Shown piece by piece: positions 8,985-19,355 of a DNA stretch of 64,000 bases. The notes under the pieces were generated by a model that searched no databases, was not told the DNA's origin, and worked only from the letters and a program-made list of their open reading frames with translations. Within the stretch, counting starts at the first letter, position 1. The number at the start of each line of letters is the position of its first letter. Both the position numbers and the translations under genes were made by a program. The DNA is taken from NCBI GenBank assembly GCA_002342065.1, contig DDPF01000003.1, forward strand, positions 1 to 64,000, read 5' to 3'. This DNA is from Bacteroidetes bacterium UBA2475. Its GTDB lineage: Bacteria > Bacteroidota > Bacteroidia > B-17B0 > Aurantibacillaceae.

Positions 8985-10052
8985 TTATAAATTCAATCTT
9001 AAACCAAAAGTGTGGGTTCCGCCAAACGGATTGGTTAAACGATAAGAATAATCAAAACCAACTGTAGATTTTTTCTCGTTAACAGGTACTTCAAAAGTAA
9101 CACCTGCCGCAGGGCCTGTAAATACAGTTTGACGGGTATCATCCTTTAAAATTCCTTTTTCAGCATAATAACCACCTCTAAACATTAACATATCTTTCCA
9201 TGCATATTCTACACCAAACAAAAAGTTATCGTTAGTAAATGAGTTAGACGTGTAAGTACCATTTAAACTTAAACGGTGTTTTTTAGATAGACCTGTGCTG
9301 TCTTTAGTTAAATAAAGATCGTAAGAAGCACCAATGTTTACCAATGCAGGTAATTCAAAAGCACCAGAACGGTTGTTAACTGTTAACTCATAATTGTTAC
9401 CATAATTAACTGTAGTTTGACGAGATAAACCATCACCTCTGTAAGACATTTTTGGTCCCCAGTTCTTTAATGCAATTCCAACATGGATCTGATCGTATTT
9501 ACCAGTGTGGTATTGAATACCAGCATCAATAGCAATACCTTTAGCAGAAACGTTAGGGATCTGTTCGTTAATGAGCTTAAAGTTGATACCACCAAAAATA
9601 TTATCAGAGAACATTTTTGCGTAAGATAAACTGATATTATAAAAAGTTGGTGTGTAAGTACCTAAACCGCCTTCGGGTTGTTCTTCGGTTGTGATCTCGA
9701 TCTTACCAGCGTTAATAGCAACAACACCTAAACCGATAGTTCCGGTTTCGCCAATACCCTGGGTTATACCAAAACTATTGATAAAGATCTCGGTACCTTG
9801 TAACCAGTTTGAACGGTTAAAGATAACTTCGGTCTTACGAGTAAAGGCTGTACCTGCAATGTTAAGGAATTGTGCTTCCAAACCTCTTACCTTAGCAGAG
9901 TTAGAACCAACCATACCTGCATTTCTTGCATATGGATTTATTAATAATTGTCCAGCTCCAGCCTGGCCCCTTCTTTCAGGGTTACCGGCATTACCAATGG
10001 TTGCAGCAACCATTAAAGCGGATAAACTAATATATTTTAAATTTTTCATCAT
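8985..10052 (-). CDS. PorV/PorQ-family outer-membrane protein
   Basis: Outer-membrane beta-barrel protein of the PorV/PorQ family, 355 aa from the ATG at 10052. A TTG 15 bases upstream would add five residues ahead of the signal sequence and is less likely. The signal peptide ends near GNAGN. The family pattern then follows: AGAGQLLINPYARNAGMVGS, a segment with LEAQFLNIAG, and a C-terminal strand ending FGLRLNL. In T9SS, PorV shuttles cargo from the translocon to the attachment complex. Here the gene lies 18 bases after a 1479-aa exported protein and in one operon with a TonB receptor, so it may be a dedicated paralogue rather than the housekeeping PorV. Confidence 0.8.
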   Translation of the reverse strand: MMKNLKYISLSALMVAATIGNAGNPERRGQAGAGQLLINPYARNAGMVGSNSAKVRGLEAQFLNIAGTAFTRKTEVIFNRSNWLQGTEIFINSFGITQGIGETGTIGLGVVAINAGKIEITTEEQPEGGLGTYTPTFYNISLSYAKMFSDNIFGGINFKLINEQIPNVSAKGIAIDAGIQYHTGKYDQIHVGIALKNWGPKMSYRGDGLSRQTTVNYGNNYELTVNNRSGAFELPALVNIGASYDLYLTKDSTGLSKKHRLSLNGTYTSNSFTNDNFLFGVEYAWKDMLMFRGGYYAEKGILKDDTRQTVFTGPAAGVTFEVPVNEKKSTVGFDYSYRLTNPFGGTHTFGLRLNL

Positions 10053-10070
10053 AAACTTTATTAGCAAAGG

Positions 10071-13000
10071 TTAGTAACTTTGAACATCTAAAGGACGCAT
10101 TGCCCCAAACCATTTAATTATTTTTTCTCCAATTCCAGGTGCATCTATGTAGAATATATATAAACCGCTGGCAACCGAAATGCCATTTTGGTTCTTAAGA
10201 TCCCAATCGGCATAAGGTATACGCTTAGCTTGTTTAATATCAGAACCTGTTCCTGAAGTTCCTAAATAAATATCTTCCTGGCCGGTAACATCGCGAGTAA
10301 TTGTTCTTACCAAAGTACCATTCATAGTAAATATTTTTACTGTACACTTGCTTGGTAAATTTGTAATTCTTACGCGGTTATCAATCCTGTTTACTTCGTA
10401 AGCAGAAGAACCGTAATATGGATTTGGAACAACTTTAATAAGATCTAAAGCGCTCTTAGCTGTATTAGCTTCTCCATATAAAGTAGCAATATCACTTGTA
10501 TTAAAAGCATACATAGGGAAATTGTTATTTTGTGGATTAACAGTATTAATATGTGTTGTTAACATGCTTGTTGAATTTACATTCTGCAATTTATTAATAT
10601 TGATAGCAGTTTGACTTGTATATGTTGCAATACCTGAGAATCCATAACGATAAGGTTTTGCAACATTTATTTGCATCCTAACATCAGATGGCATATTAGC
10701 AGGATCGCTAAAATCAAATCCATCTCCTGGCAATGGCATAGATACCCACATGATATCACGCTCTAAACCATTTAATGGTCCAAGTCCGGCGCCTCCATTA
10801 TCGTCGCCAAATGTTGCACCAAAATATTCATTTAAAACAAAAATATTTCTTGCACCAAAATCATATTTTGTTTGTCCGTAAGGTTTTCCACCTAATGTAG
10901 CTTCCCATCCAAAATTTCCAGGAGTTGGGTAAGTTGATTGAATTGAATTACCACCAAATACATAAACAAAATGTTTACCACCAAAAGCACCTGGATATGG
11001 TGAATTATATTTAGAAGTAGGGTTCCACTTCATATCATTACCATTATTTTCTTTTTGGTAACTATCTTCGCCAAACATCATATTTAAACGCTCGCCTGTT
11101 TCTAAATTAATCGCATAACCAGGAAACCAACCCATACCGGTTGCCGAGATATAAGCAGGATCGTCGACAGCAGAACTTGAAGCTGTACCAGTAGCATAAA
11201 CACCATCTTTGTTTACTGAAGCATGTCTTCTTGGACCAAAAAATATGCCTCCACCTTCGGCAAGGGTATATTTTTCCTGCATTTCAATAACAGGGCATCT
11301 TGTCCATTTACTCTTATCTTTAGTATATACAATGATCACACTGCTAATTTTTCTTAAGTCAGTATTTCCATCCTGACTAGGAGAAGTATTGCCTGATAAA
11401 CCAAAAACACCAGGGAAAGCAACTTTATTTGATTCCCAGATTTTACCATTTAAGCCCGGACCACCAAACACACGTGCTGGTATATTTGGCGCGCTGCTAG
11501 GAGTAATAGAATAATAAGAAGCTGCTAATGGATATGGTGCCCATGTACCACCTAAAATATTTCCAAATACTTTTTTAGGGTCGTAAAATGCGGCAACAAC
11601 TCCGGCGTTATCTTTTTTATAGAAAGCGTCTTCGCTACCTGCGGTTTTATTATTTCCTGAAAGTATCCAGTTAAACGGTGTAGTACCATCTATATCTGGA
11701 ACTGGATTTAACCAACCAGCTGGCCCATTTAGGTAAGAGATACTTGCTCCAATAAACGAACCCGCAGCAGGTCCAGGATAATCTGAATCTTCTGAATTGA
11801 AGTTTGTGAACTTACCAACAAACTCACCCGGATCGGCAACTTGTCTAATTGTTAGAGAGAAACCAAGATCAGGGAAATAAAACTCATTTCCAACCTTAAT
11901 TGTTTCGTAATAAATATCTGTAGTGTTTGTTGGAACAATAGCTGTTGGGTAGTATAATTTACCTGACTGAACATCTTTTAATTCCCAACTTGTATTATCA
12001 ACATTTAAAGCTGCTATACCAAGACTTGCAGTTCCTGAAGCTGTAGGAGTTGGCAATGCATTTAAACTTGGCTGAGGCGTAGTTGATGTAACAAGATTAT
12101 TAATGAACCTGAAAGTAAAATCAGAATTTTTTACGTTCAATGGATCTACAACTTTAATGTTAATTGGACCTTGTGCATTTTCGTAAGTAATATCTGCTTT
12201 AAAGCCATTAGCTACGATCTCATCTTCAGAAGCCTTAGTCATAGTTAAAATATTTCCACCGTTACCTTGTCCTTCTATCCTTGTGATCTTTGGACCAAAA
12301 CCGTAAGCCGACTGAGCTACTGTTCCGTCTTTTTCAACATCTGGAATATGAGGGATACCTGCAGCACGTTTAAATTTACGACCTTCTAAGTAAGGACGTT
12401 TTTGACCTAATATGTTTGCAGCTGGATTTACTGACACGGCAACATCCGGTGCATAGGTCAGGTAATTATTGTAAGCATAAGCTACAGCAAAGAAATAGTA
12501 TGTTTTATTATTTACTAATTTCCTGTTAGCTGAAGTTGAAAATGCATCATCGGTAACTTTGAAAGTAGAAACAACACCTTTATTCAAACCTTCTACTTTT
12601 ACTTTTGGTACAAGGTATCCGATACTATTATCTAATTCAAAGTTAATAATACGTGAAACGTTATTCTCAAGATCGCATTGAAAAACAGGTATTGCTTTTG
12701 TTCTGTCATTTAAGTCAGTAGATGTTACTTTATCATTTGTAACCTGGTAAACAATGTAACCTTCAAAACGATAAACTTTATCAGGATTGCTTAATGCAGT
12801 GATATTTGATGTTGGATCAGATAAAATAGAGATATCTGTTTCAGCATAATCATTATTAAATTGCTTATAGTTATTTGTACCTTTTTTATTAGTAAGGTAA
12901 ATGATCAACTCATTATTAGTTTCCTGAATTGTCATATCCGGAGCCTCCGGTCCATCTAATAATTTAAAGCAATTATCAAATAAAGCCTGTGCTTTATCAT

Positions 13001-14510
13001 CTGCGGTTTTTAATAGATCGATAGAAGTTAAATTACCTCCTTTTACCGGGCTTTGTGCCCATGGCATACCAAAAGTAATATCGTTTACAGCACCAGGTAA
13101 TAATCTAAATGGTCCGGCTGATTGTAAGAAACGTCTATCACCAGGTAAGTTACCTGCAGATTTTTCTGTCCAACCTGTTCCAAGAACCGGGTTACCATCG
13201 TACACATAAGTTGCAGGAGCAGTTCCACCGTAAGCATTACCACCAAAAGTAAATGGCGAACCGTCTTTCCAGAAACCAGTCATGAAATTATAGTAGTGAA
13301 TTGCAATATCAGGGTTAGTGGTTTGCGGAGGGAATGCACCAATATTATTATTGTAGTAAGTAAAACGGCTCATTTGAATAGTCTCGCCCGGCTCATCAGT
13401 ACCAGTGTATGGGGTTTGAGGAACTACGAAAGCATCATTATCATTATCAATTCCATCATTAGGGTCAGCTAGTGGACCTTTAAAAAAGTCACAACCTAAA
13501 GCAGGAGGAAAATCTCCGTATCCATTAGTACCAGAAGCGGTCTCATCAAAAGGATCGGCGTTATAAATATATCCTAAACCTCTTGATACGTCGCAACCAA
13601 CATAATCATCCAAATAATATCCAAGATCCGGATCGTTCCATACTGTAAAATAGGTTTGATTTAATTGAAAAGATGAACGGTTGTGAATTTCATAACTATA
13701 AAAGGTCATGTTGTTAACCTCATCATTTGTTTTAAAAGCAAAGGCCTGCGCTCTAACTTCAACACCAATAGGCACACCTTGTGTTTCTGTGTGAGCACCA
13801 CCTTTATCATTAAAAACCCAGAACAAAGTTTGATCACCATATAATTTTGCTTTACAGAATCCTAAATTATCTTTTAAAGCCAAATTCTGAACATCGTATG
13901 CAGGATAATCACCAGTAGAAGGATCGTAAAAACCATCAGGGCTAACGTCCACAAACGGCGCTAAACGCTTACCTTGATTTTTACTTACATCGCCATTACC
14001 CGGCCAAGCCAAAATACCAGTGCTAATTACACCACTTGCAACAAAATTATCTACCTCAGCACGTGTGATCTTGTAGATCTGATCGTATTTCGCACACTCA
14101 GCAGGATCAGCAGATGCATTAACTGTATCTAAAGGTCCGGGCCAAAAGTCAATACCGTTCTGGCGGTAAGTCATAGCGGCCACTTTTAACTGACCACCGG
14201 CATCTAACCCGCCTAACCATATTGAACCACCAAAACATGATGATACACCAGTATTTCTATTTGCAGTTGCAGGAACAATGTAATAGGCATTACCATTACC
14301 TTGTAGATCCCACCACATATCGCCACCACTATAAATAATGGTTCTAACGTTATTTACCCATAACTCGGCAGCTGCTTTTGGAGCACTACATTCTGCCATT
14401 ACTTTTTGGCCAAGATTGGTCATTGCTACATTCCTTTCGGCAGCAGCTTTTTCTCTACCATAAATGCTTATGCTACATAAGACACTTAATAATATTATAA
14501 TTTTCTTCAT
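10071..14510 (-). CDS. Giant exported protein with FlgD-like/T9SS-like C-terminus
   Basis: Protein of 1479 aa with a signal peptide (1-18, ending YGREK). The N-terminal half contains repeated references to Gly/Asn/Trp-rich beta segments (WWDLQGNGNAYYIVP, IWLGGLDAGGQLKVAAMTYR) and calcium-type acidic patches such as DPNDGIDNDNDA. The last 120 residues begin VVPNPYYGSSAYEV and end IIKWFGAMRPLDVQSY, resembling FlgD-Ig or T9SS tail domains. It lies between a TonB receptor and a PorV-family gene with spacers of 11 and 18 bases. It is probably a surface component delivered or anchored by its neighbours. The function is unknown. Confidence 0.7.
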   Translation of the reverse strand: MKKIIILLSVLCSISIYGREKAAAERNVAMTNLGQKVMAECSAPKAAAELWVNNVRTIIYSGGDMWWDLQGNGNAYYIVPATANRNTGVSSCFGGSIWLGGLDAGGQLKVAAMTYRQNGIDFWPGPLDTVNASADPAECAKYDQIYKITRAEVDNFVASGVISTGILAWPGNGDVSKNQGKRLAPFVDVSPDGFYDPSTGDYPAYDVQNLALKDNLGFCKAKLYGDQTLFWVFNDKGGAHTETQGVPIGVEVRAQAFAFKTNDEVNNMTFYSYEIHNRSSFQLNQTYFTVWNDPDLGYYLDDYVGCDVSRGLGYIYNADPFDETASGTNGYGDFPPALGCDFFKGPLADPNDGIDNDNDAFVVPQTPYTGTDEPGETIQMSRFTYYNNNIGAFPPQTTNPDIAIHYYNFMTGFWKDGSPFTFGGNAYGGTAPATYVYDGNPVLGTGWTEKSAGNLPGDRRFLQSAGPFRLLPGAVNDITFGMPWAQSPVKGGNLTSIDLLKTADDKAQALFDNCFKLLDGPEAPDMTIQETNNELIIYLTNKKGTNNYKQFNNDYAETDISILSDPTSNITALSNPDKVYRFEGYIVYQVTNDKVTSTDLNDRTKAIPVFQCDLENNVSRIINFELDNSIGYLVPKVKVEGLNKGVVSTFKVTDDAFSTSANRKLVNNKTYYFFAVAYAYNNYLTYAPDVAVSVNPAANILGQKRPYLEGRKFKRAAGIPHIPDVEKDGTVAQSAYGFGPKITRIEGQGNGGNILTMTKASEDEIVANGFKADITYENAQGPINIKVVDPLNVKNSDFTFRFINNLVTSTTPQPSLNALPTPTASGTASLGIAALNVDNTSWELKDVQSGKLYYPTAIVPTNTTDIYYETIKVGNEFYFPDLGFSLTIRQVADPGEFVGKFTNFNSEDSDYPGPAAGSFIGASISYLNGPAGWLNPVPDIDGTTPFNWILSGNNKTAGSEDAFYKKDNAGVVAAFYDPKKVFGNILGGTWAPYPLAASYYSITPSSAPNIPARVFGGPGLNGKIWESNKVAFPGVFGLSGNTSPSQDGNTDLRKISSVIIVYTKDKSKWTRCPVIEMQEKYTLAEGGGIFFGPRRHASVNKDGVYATGTASSSAVDDPAYISATGMGWFPGYAINLETGERLNMMFGEDSYQKENNGNDMKWNPTSKYNSPYPGAFGGKHFVYVFGGNSIQSTYPTPGNFGWEATLGGKPYGQTKYDFGARNIFVLNEYFGATFGDDNGGAGLGPLNGLERDIMWVSMPLPGDGFDFSDPANMPSDVRMQINVAKPYRYGFSGIATYTSQTAININKLQNVNSTSMLTTHINTVNPQNNNFPMYAFNTSDIATLYGEANTAKSALDLIKVVPNPYYGSSAYEVNRIDNRVRITNLPSKCTVKIFTMNGTLVRTITRDVTGQEDIYLGTSGTGSDIKQAKRIPYADWDLKNQNGISVASGLYIFYIDAPGIGEKIIKWFGAMRPLDVQSY

Positions 14511-14521
14511 AGTGATTCCTC

Positions 14522-17500
14522 CTAAAAATTAAACATTACACCAATACGTATTTGACGCGGACTGCTGTAATTACCTGCTTTATTGATACTGATATTATAT
14601 AGATCTGTAAAAGATGTTGCACTGTTAGCCAAGGCTAATGCTGCTTGCGCTTGTGTTGATGTTAAATAACCATCGTCAGTTGGATTACCTGTGTAGTTAT
14701 ATACATCCAGCACATTACGGTTATTAAATAAATTTAAAACCTGTAAGTACACATTTAAGTTAGCAGTCTTTTTATCTTCATCGCCTTTTTTACCGAAGCT
14801 TAAAGGAATGTTCTTGTCAATTCTTAAGTTTGATCTGAAGCTCCAAGGTTTAGATGACCCATTGATCTGACCAACGATACTTGAACGGGCTCCTGCAAAG
14901 AATACTGAATATGGAACCGCAGTATTCCAACGTGTGTATGGGGTACCCGAACCTAAGATAAATGATAAGTTAAATCCAACATCTTCAAGGATCTGAATAA
15001 CTTTTCCTTTTTTGTTTTTAAATGATGGTCCTTTGTAATCTTTTTCTGCACCAAAACGGTAGTCATAGTTCAATACAAAACTATGGCGTTGATCATAATC
15101 TAATGGTTGAAGGATACGTAAATTTGGTTGACCAGATCCGGCTAAGTTAGCACCAGAGGTAGCACTAGATCCTGAACCTTCAGCAAATTGTAAGGTATAA
15201 TTAACTGAATATCTCGAACCACCTGTTCTACGGAAGTCGAAAACAAAAGATAAACCTTTAACAGTACCAAAATCAATATTATCATATGTAATGTAAGATT
15301 TTGGATAAGCGCCCGTAACAAAACGTTGATTGATTTGGTTACGCATCTCGCGATAAAAAGAGGTGATGGTTAATGCAGCATTCTTACGCTCGTTTAATAC
15401 TTGTGAGAAGCCTAACTCATAATCAATAGTTTGTTGAGGTTTAAGATCTGGATTATTAATTGTAGGTGTATTAGCTTCAGCATCCATATAATAATAATCA
15501 AAAGGTTGAAATTGATTACTACGTTCAGGACGTTGCGTTAAGATATCGTAATGAGCAAAGAAGTTAGCCACGTCTGAAATAGGGAAAGAGAAAGCAATAC
15601 GAGGCATTGCATTAACGGCCGCAACGTAATTGGTGAATGCAGCTGCCGACATTTTTTTATCGTAATTTGTACGGTCTTTAAATAATGGCACAGCATTACC
15701 TGAAGAAGCCACAAGTAAAGATGGATCTGATAACTCATTTCCTTCCGAATCATACCATTGATCTTTTAGTCTGTACCCTTTAATAAATAAAGGTGATTTT
15801 CCACCAGATGGAGCTTGAGCTACATAAATAGCAGCATCTTTAGAAAGATTTCCTGGTACGTTATCTGCAAAACCTGCTGGAAGATTTTCTAACGAACCAA
15901 GGTCACTTATTTTTGCAAGTTCATGGAAAGCATATTTATCTTTTAATACTGGTTGATTAGCATCGTAACGGTCAACACGTAAACCCACATTAAACTTAAT
16001 GTCTTTAAAATCAAACTTATCCATAATGTAAACAGAAGCGTAAATTGGTCGGATAGAACCAATTGGAAATTGTTTTCTGCCTTTATCATCTGTAGCTTCA
16101 AGGAAATTAGTGATAGATGTTTTACCGCCAACTTTTTTACCATCATGTGTAAAACCTGCATAGCCAACTTGTCTGTTTGCACCATTTCCAAAAAGATCTT
16201 CAGGCCCAAACATTTCAAGGCTAAGGTCATTAGGATCTAAGGCGTCTGTATTTATGAAACCAGTATAATCAATCGGTAAACCCAATTTTTCTAATAATTT
16301 TTCAGAGAATTTGGTTTGTTTATCGGCTTCGTATTTATTTTCATAATAATAATATGGAACTAACCCTGAGAATTGTGGAACTAAGATTGGGTTTGACTCA
16401 TCTAACTGAGTTGTATGATTGTTTGTAATATTATTACGCATTAACGTCCAAAGACTTGAAGCATTTAACGCGTGAAAATTTTGTGTACGTTGATCAAATT
16501 CCATACCAACTGTTACAGCATGGTTTTTAATATCTGTGTTAAAGCTGGTAGCGATCCTGAACTGATCTTTAAGATCTGTTCTGTATTGTGTAGGATACAA
16601 ACCAAAATTATTAAATAGGTTATAAATACTTTGTGGAGCAGCACCGTTTACTACACCATTATTACCCTGAATATAATCCATACCAATAAACTGATCTGAT
16701 GGTGTTTGATCAATTAAATAACTAGTGTAAATTGCTGCATCAGGATTTTGAGTTCCTGCTTCAAAAGTTAAAGGTAATTCTCTTCTGCCGGTATATTTAT
16801 AAGCATTAACAGTTTGACCATTTAAATTAAAAGCGTCGTCGTATATATAGTTATATGCCCAATCTTTTTCAGCAAAAGTTCTGTTGAATTTACCTACATA
16901 GCCGTAATCAAAGATGTTATCTTTATGCACAGCACTTTGGTTTACAGTTTTTCCATTTTCGTAACTAACTAAAAATCTAAAGAATGAATTAGACAGAACT
17001 GATTGTGTTTTTTCTTTATTACCCGAACCGCCAAATTTTTGTGTAATAGATAAATTTGTTCTAAAAGTTCTATTACTTGTTTTTGAATTATTTTGAGAGT
17101 TTAAAAGTTGGTTTTGAATAGCGGCATTGAATCTATCATCATATTCATAAAAAAACCCTAGAGATATATTTGTATTTCCTGTAGGCGCAAAATCAACTTT
17201 ACCGTTAAGCGATAATAAACGTGAAGCAGCATTTGGTCTGAATTTTTGTGTTTTAAGATCATCTTTAGTAATGTATTCCGATGAACGCACAAAACCTGTT
17301 CCGGATGGAGAAGGTACTAATGGCGTTTCTTTTAACTCAGCTAATTTTTCATCGCTGATCACATAAACCGGTACAAAAGAAGGAGCATTATCTTTTACAT
17401 AATTACCCTGACCTGCAACAAAGAATCCAATTATTGTGCGTTTGGTAGAATCTTTCTTTTTATAAAGCGGTCCGCCCACGCTAAAACCTAATGAATTGTA

Positions 17501-18241
17501 ACCGTATGCATCGGTCAACTGAGATGAGATCAACTCAATACCTCCAAAATATTTTGATTGGGGTCCGCGGGTTGAAATAGAGATGGCACCTGAAGTTAAG
17601 TCACCATACATAGCAGGCACGCCGCCCGTAATTACATTTAATTGTTCAATAGATTGTTGAGGTAGATTTGGAGTACCAAAAACCTTTACACCATCTACAA
17701 AATAAGTTGTGTTAGCACTACGACCACCACGCACGTTAATAGCTTTTCCTTCATCAGCCTGGTATACACCGGCTGTTGTAGCTGCAACTGAGTTAATATC
17801 TTTAGTCGCTAAATTCTGATAATCCTCACGTGTAACCGTTTGCCCTGATTTCGTATCCGGATCGATAAGTGGAACCTGATAAGTAACAACCTCAACCTCA
17901 TCTAACCTAACACCTTCACCATTTGATAAACTTATGGTAATATAGGCCGTCTTACTTTCTCCTACCTGAATATCCTTAACCTCTGAGGCTTGATAACCAA
18001 CATAAACACCTTTAACGGTATACTTTCCGGGAGATAAAGGCTTTATAAATGCCTCACCGTCCATGTTTGTAGTAGAAACACCTACCTGAACCCCGTCCTT
18101 GTAAGCCACTACGTTGGCAAAAGGAATAGCTTCCTTGGTTGCTTTATCCTGTAAAACAACTTTAATTGCACCGTCCTGCGCTAATGCTGCCAGGCCCGTA
18201 AAAACAACTAATACAACTGCTAAGTAAATCTTCTTTATCAT
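14522..18241 (-). CDS. SusC-like TonB-dependent receptor with carboxypeptidase-regulatory-like domain
   Basis: Receptor of 1239 aa with signal peptide (1-21, ending ALAQ). A carboxypeptidase-D regulatory-like domain occupies about residues 24-110 (IKVVLQDKATKEAIPFANVV, then GEAFIKPLSPGKYTVKGVYV). Next come a TonB-box/linker region (LDEVEVVTYQVPLID), a plug (VAATTAGVYQADEGKAINVR, then GVPAMYGDLTSGAISISTRG) and a long barrel ending IRIGVMFNF. It is first in an operon with the 1479-aa protein and the PorV homologue. No SusD-like lipoprotein follows, so it is not a standard Sus pair, and its partner may be the giant exported protein. Confidence 0.9.
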   Translation of the reverse strand: MIKKIYLAVVLVVFTGLAALAQDGAIKVVLQDKATKEAIPFANVVAYKDGVQVGVSTTNMDGEAFIKPLSPGKYTVKGVYVGYQASEVKDIQVGESKTAYITISLSNGEGVRLDEVEVVTYQVPLIDPDTKSGQTVTREDYQNLATKDINSVAATTAGVYQADEGKAINVRGGRSANTTYFVDGVKVFGTPNLPQQSIEQLNVITGGVPAMYGDLTSGAISISTRGPQSKYFGGIELISSQLTDAYGYNSLGFSVGGPLYKKKDSTKRTIIGFFVAGQGNYVKDNAPSFVPVYVISDEKLAELKETPLVPSPSGTGFVRSSEYITKDDLKTQKFRPNAASRLLSLNGKVDFAPTGNTNISLGFFYEYDDRFNAAIQNQLLNSQNNSKTSNRTFRTNLSITQKFGGSGNKEKTQSVLSNSFFRFLVSYENGKTVNQSAVHKDNIFDYGYVGKFNRTFAEKDWAYNYIYDDAFNLNGQTVNAYKYTGRRELPLTFEAGTQNPDAAIYTSYLIDQTPSDQFIGMDYIQGNNGVVNGAAPQSIYNLFNNFGLYPTQYRTDLKDQFRIATSFNTDIKNHAVTVGMEFDQRTQNFHALNASSLWTLMRNNITNNHTTQLDESNPILVPQFSGLVPYYYYENKYEADKQTKFSEKLLEKLGLPIDYTGFINTDALDPNDLSLEMFGPEDLFGNGANRQVGYAGFTHDGKKVGGKTSITNFLEATDDKGRKQFPIGSIRPIYASVYIMDKFDFKDIKFNVGLRVDRYDANQPVLKDKYAFHELAKISDLGSLENLPAGFADNVPGNLSKDAAIYVAQAPSGGKSPLFIKGYRLKDQWYDSEGNELSDPSLLVASSGNAVPLFKDRTNYDKKMSAAAFTNYVAAVNAMPRIAFSFPISDVANFFAHYDILTQRPERSNQFQPFDYYYMDAEANTPTINNPDLKPQQTIDYELGFSQVLNERKNAALTITSFYREMRNQINQRFVTGAYPKSYITYDNIDFGTVKGLSFVFDFRRTGGSRYSVNYTLQFAEGSGSSATSGANLAGSGQPNLRILQPLDYDQRHSFVLNYDYRFGAEKDYKGPSFKNKKGKVIQILEDVGFNLSFILGSGTPYTRWNTAVPYSVFFAGARSSIVGQINGSSKPWSFRSNLRIDKNIPLSFGKKGDEDKKTANLNVYLQVLNLFNNRNVLDVYNYTGNPTDDGYLTSTQAQAALALANSATSFTDLYNISINKAGNYSSPRQIRIGVMFNF

Positions 18242-18492
18242 ATATTGTTAAATTACCTTAATTTTTTCACTTATAAAAGCCTTAAAAGTATAAACCCTAA
18301 GCATTAATAACAAGCAAAAAACCTTATATTTTATTAAGCTATTGATTACCAATTTATTAAACTTTTAATACTCTGTTAACATAATTTCTAATAGTATAAA
18401 GCTACACACAATGATTTTAATAGAAATTAACAAGTTAAAATGTGGTAACACGAAATTTATAAGTGGTTAAAAAACCAGCATAAATGGAAATA

Positions 18493-18816
18493 TTATTTTT
18501 TTCGCTTCTTCTTTTTGAACAGGCGTTTAAAAAATGGTTCGCGTTTATTGTTGTTGTTGAGGTTAGATTGCTGTTTGCTTTTTTTCATGCGCTTGCGCAC
18601 TTTTTTTGTTTGAATGCGCTTGTGATGTTTTTTTATAGCTTTCTTCTCAGCCTTCTCTTTACGCCTGTTCTCGCGGGCTTCGCGTCGTGCTTTTTTTTGT
18701 TGTTTAAGGTCAACTTTTATAGATTTTTCTTTTGGCCCGGTGCCCTTTTCTTGCGAAAAAGCAGGCAAAAAACTCGTTAAGAATAATAATAGAATTATTA
18801 TTTTTTTAAATACCAT
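18493..18816 (-). CDS. Very basic small exported protein
   Basis: Protein of 107 aa: a strong signal peptide (MVFKKIIILLLFLTSFLPAF, cleaved about residue 21), then a mature chain in which I count 28 Lys and 11 Arg in about 86 residues. The core is likely helical (QQKKARREARENRRKEKAEK), followed by an Asn stretch and a terminal KKKKRKK cluster. I recognise no family. The start ATG lies one base after the TAA stop of the dCMP deaminase gene, implying coupling. A polycation in the periplasm could bind LPS, nucleic acid or acidic polymer; this is inference. An open frame on the other strand at 18484-18780 is an artefact of the same low-complexity DNA. Confidence 0.65.
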   Translation of the reverse strand: MVFKKIIILLLFLTSFLPAFSQEKGTGPKEKSIKVDLKQQKKARREARENRRKEKAEKKAIKKHHKRIQTKKVRKRMKKSKQQSNLNNNNKREPFFKRLFKKKKRKK

Positions 18817-18817
18817 T

Positions 18818-19270
18818 TTATTTTTTGTATTCTACCACTTCAACGCCAAATCGCTTTAAAAAATCAACGCCTTCGTCGTTTGCTAAGCCTTTAAATTTGG
18901 CGTAACTGTGCATAAAATATACTTTTTGAATACCCGTAGTATAAATTACTCGCGCGCACGAAATACAAGGCGAAAGTGTAACATACAATGTTGCGCCTTG
19001 CATACTAACACCATTTTTTGCGGCATATAAAATTGCATTTTGTTCGGCATGTAGGGCTAACGAACAGCTTCCTTTGCTATCGCGCGGACAACCAACCTCC
19101 GGAAATTCGATATCACAATTATGCGTACCGGCAGGGGGCCCATTATATCCCAAAGAAATAATACGTGTGTCTTTTGTTAACACAGCTCCTACCTGAGCCT
19201 TTACACAATGTGAGCGTTGGGCCAGCTTTTCAGCCAGTTCCATATAAATATCGTTGAAAGAGGGTTTCAT
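18818..19270 (-). CDS. dCMP deaminase family protein
   Basis: Zinc deaminase of 150 aa, the family length. The catalytic motif HAEQNA is at 74-79 (zinc His and proton-shuttling Glu), and PCISCA at 101-106 supplies the two zinc Cys. An early extra cluster (HC at 21-22, NCDIEFPEVGC at 51-61) is typical of ComEB/dCMP deaminases. It converts dCMP to dUMP for thymidylate synthesis. The ATG at 19270 precedes MKPSFNDIYMELAEKLAQRS, the expected N-terminus. Coupled to the downstream basic exported protein. Confidence 0.9.
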   Translation of the reverse strand: MKPSFNDIYMELAEKLAQRSHCVKAQVGAVLTKDTRIISLGYNGPPAGTHNCDIEFPEVGCPRDSKGSCSLALHAEQNAILYAAKNGVSMQGATLYVTLSPCISCARVIYTTGIQKVYFMHSYAKFKGLANDEGVDFLKRFGVEVVEYKK

Positions 19271-19305
19271 TTAGTCGTTAGTTAATAGTCATTAGTTAAT
19301 AGTCT
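19271..19305. repeat. Short tandem repeat, 14-base period
   Basis: TTAGTTAATAGTCA (19278-19291) is followed by TTAGTTAATAGTCT (19292-19305), preceded by a partial unit TTAGTCG. It sits between the nfu and dCMP deaminase genes. No function is apparent. Confidence 0.6.
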
Positions 19306-19355
19306 TAAATCATTGGTCTTTCATCATAAATCCATAGTGAAAATAATTTAAGATC

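Noticed and set aside
18484..18780. Phe/Leu-rich plus-strand frame of 98 codons
   Set aside because: It is the antisense of the Lys-rich basic protein, which has a signal peptide and a coupled start; Lys codons read backwards give Phe and Leu.
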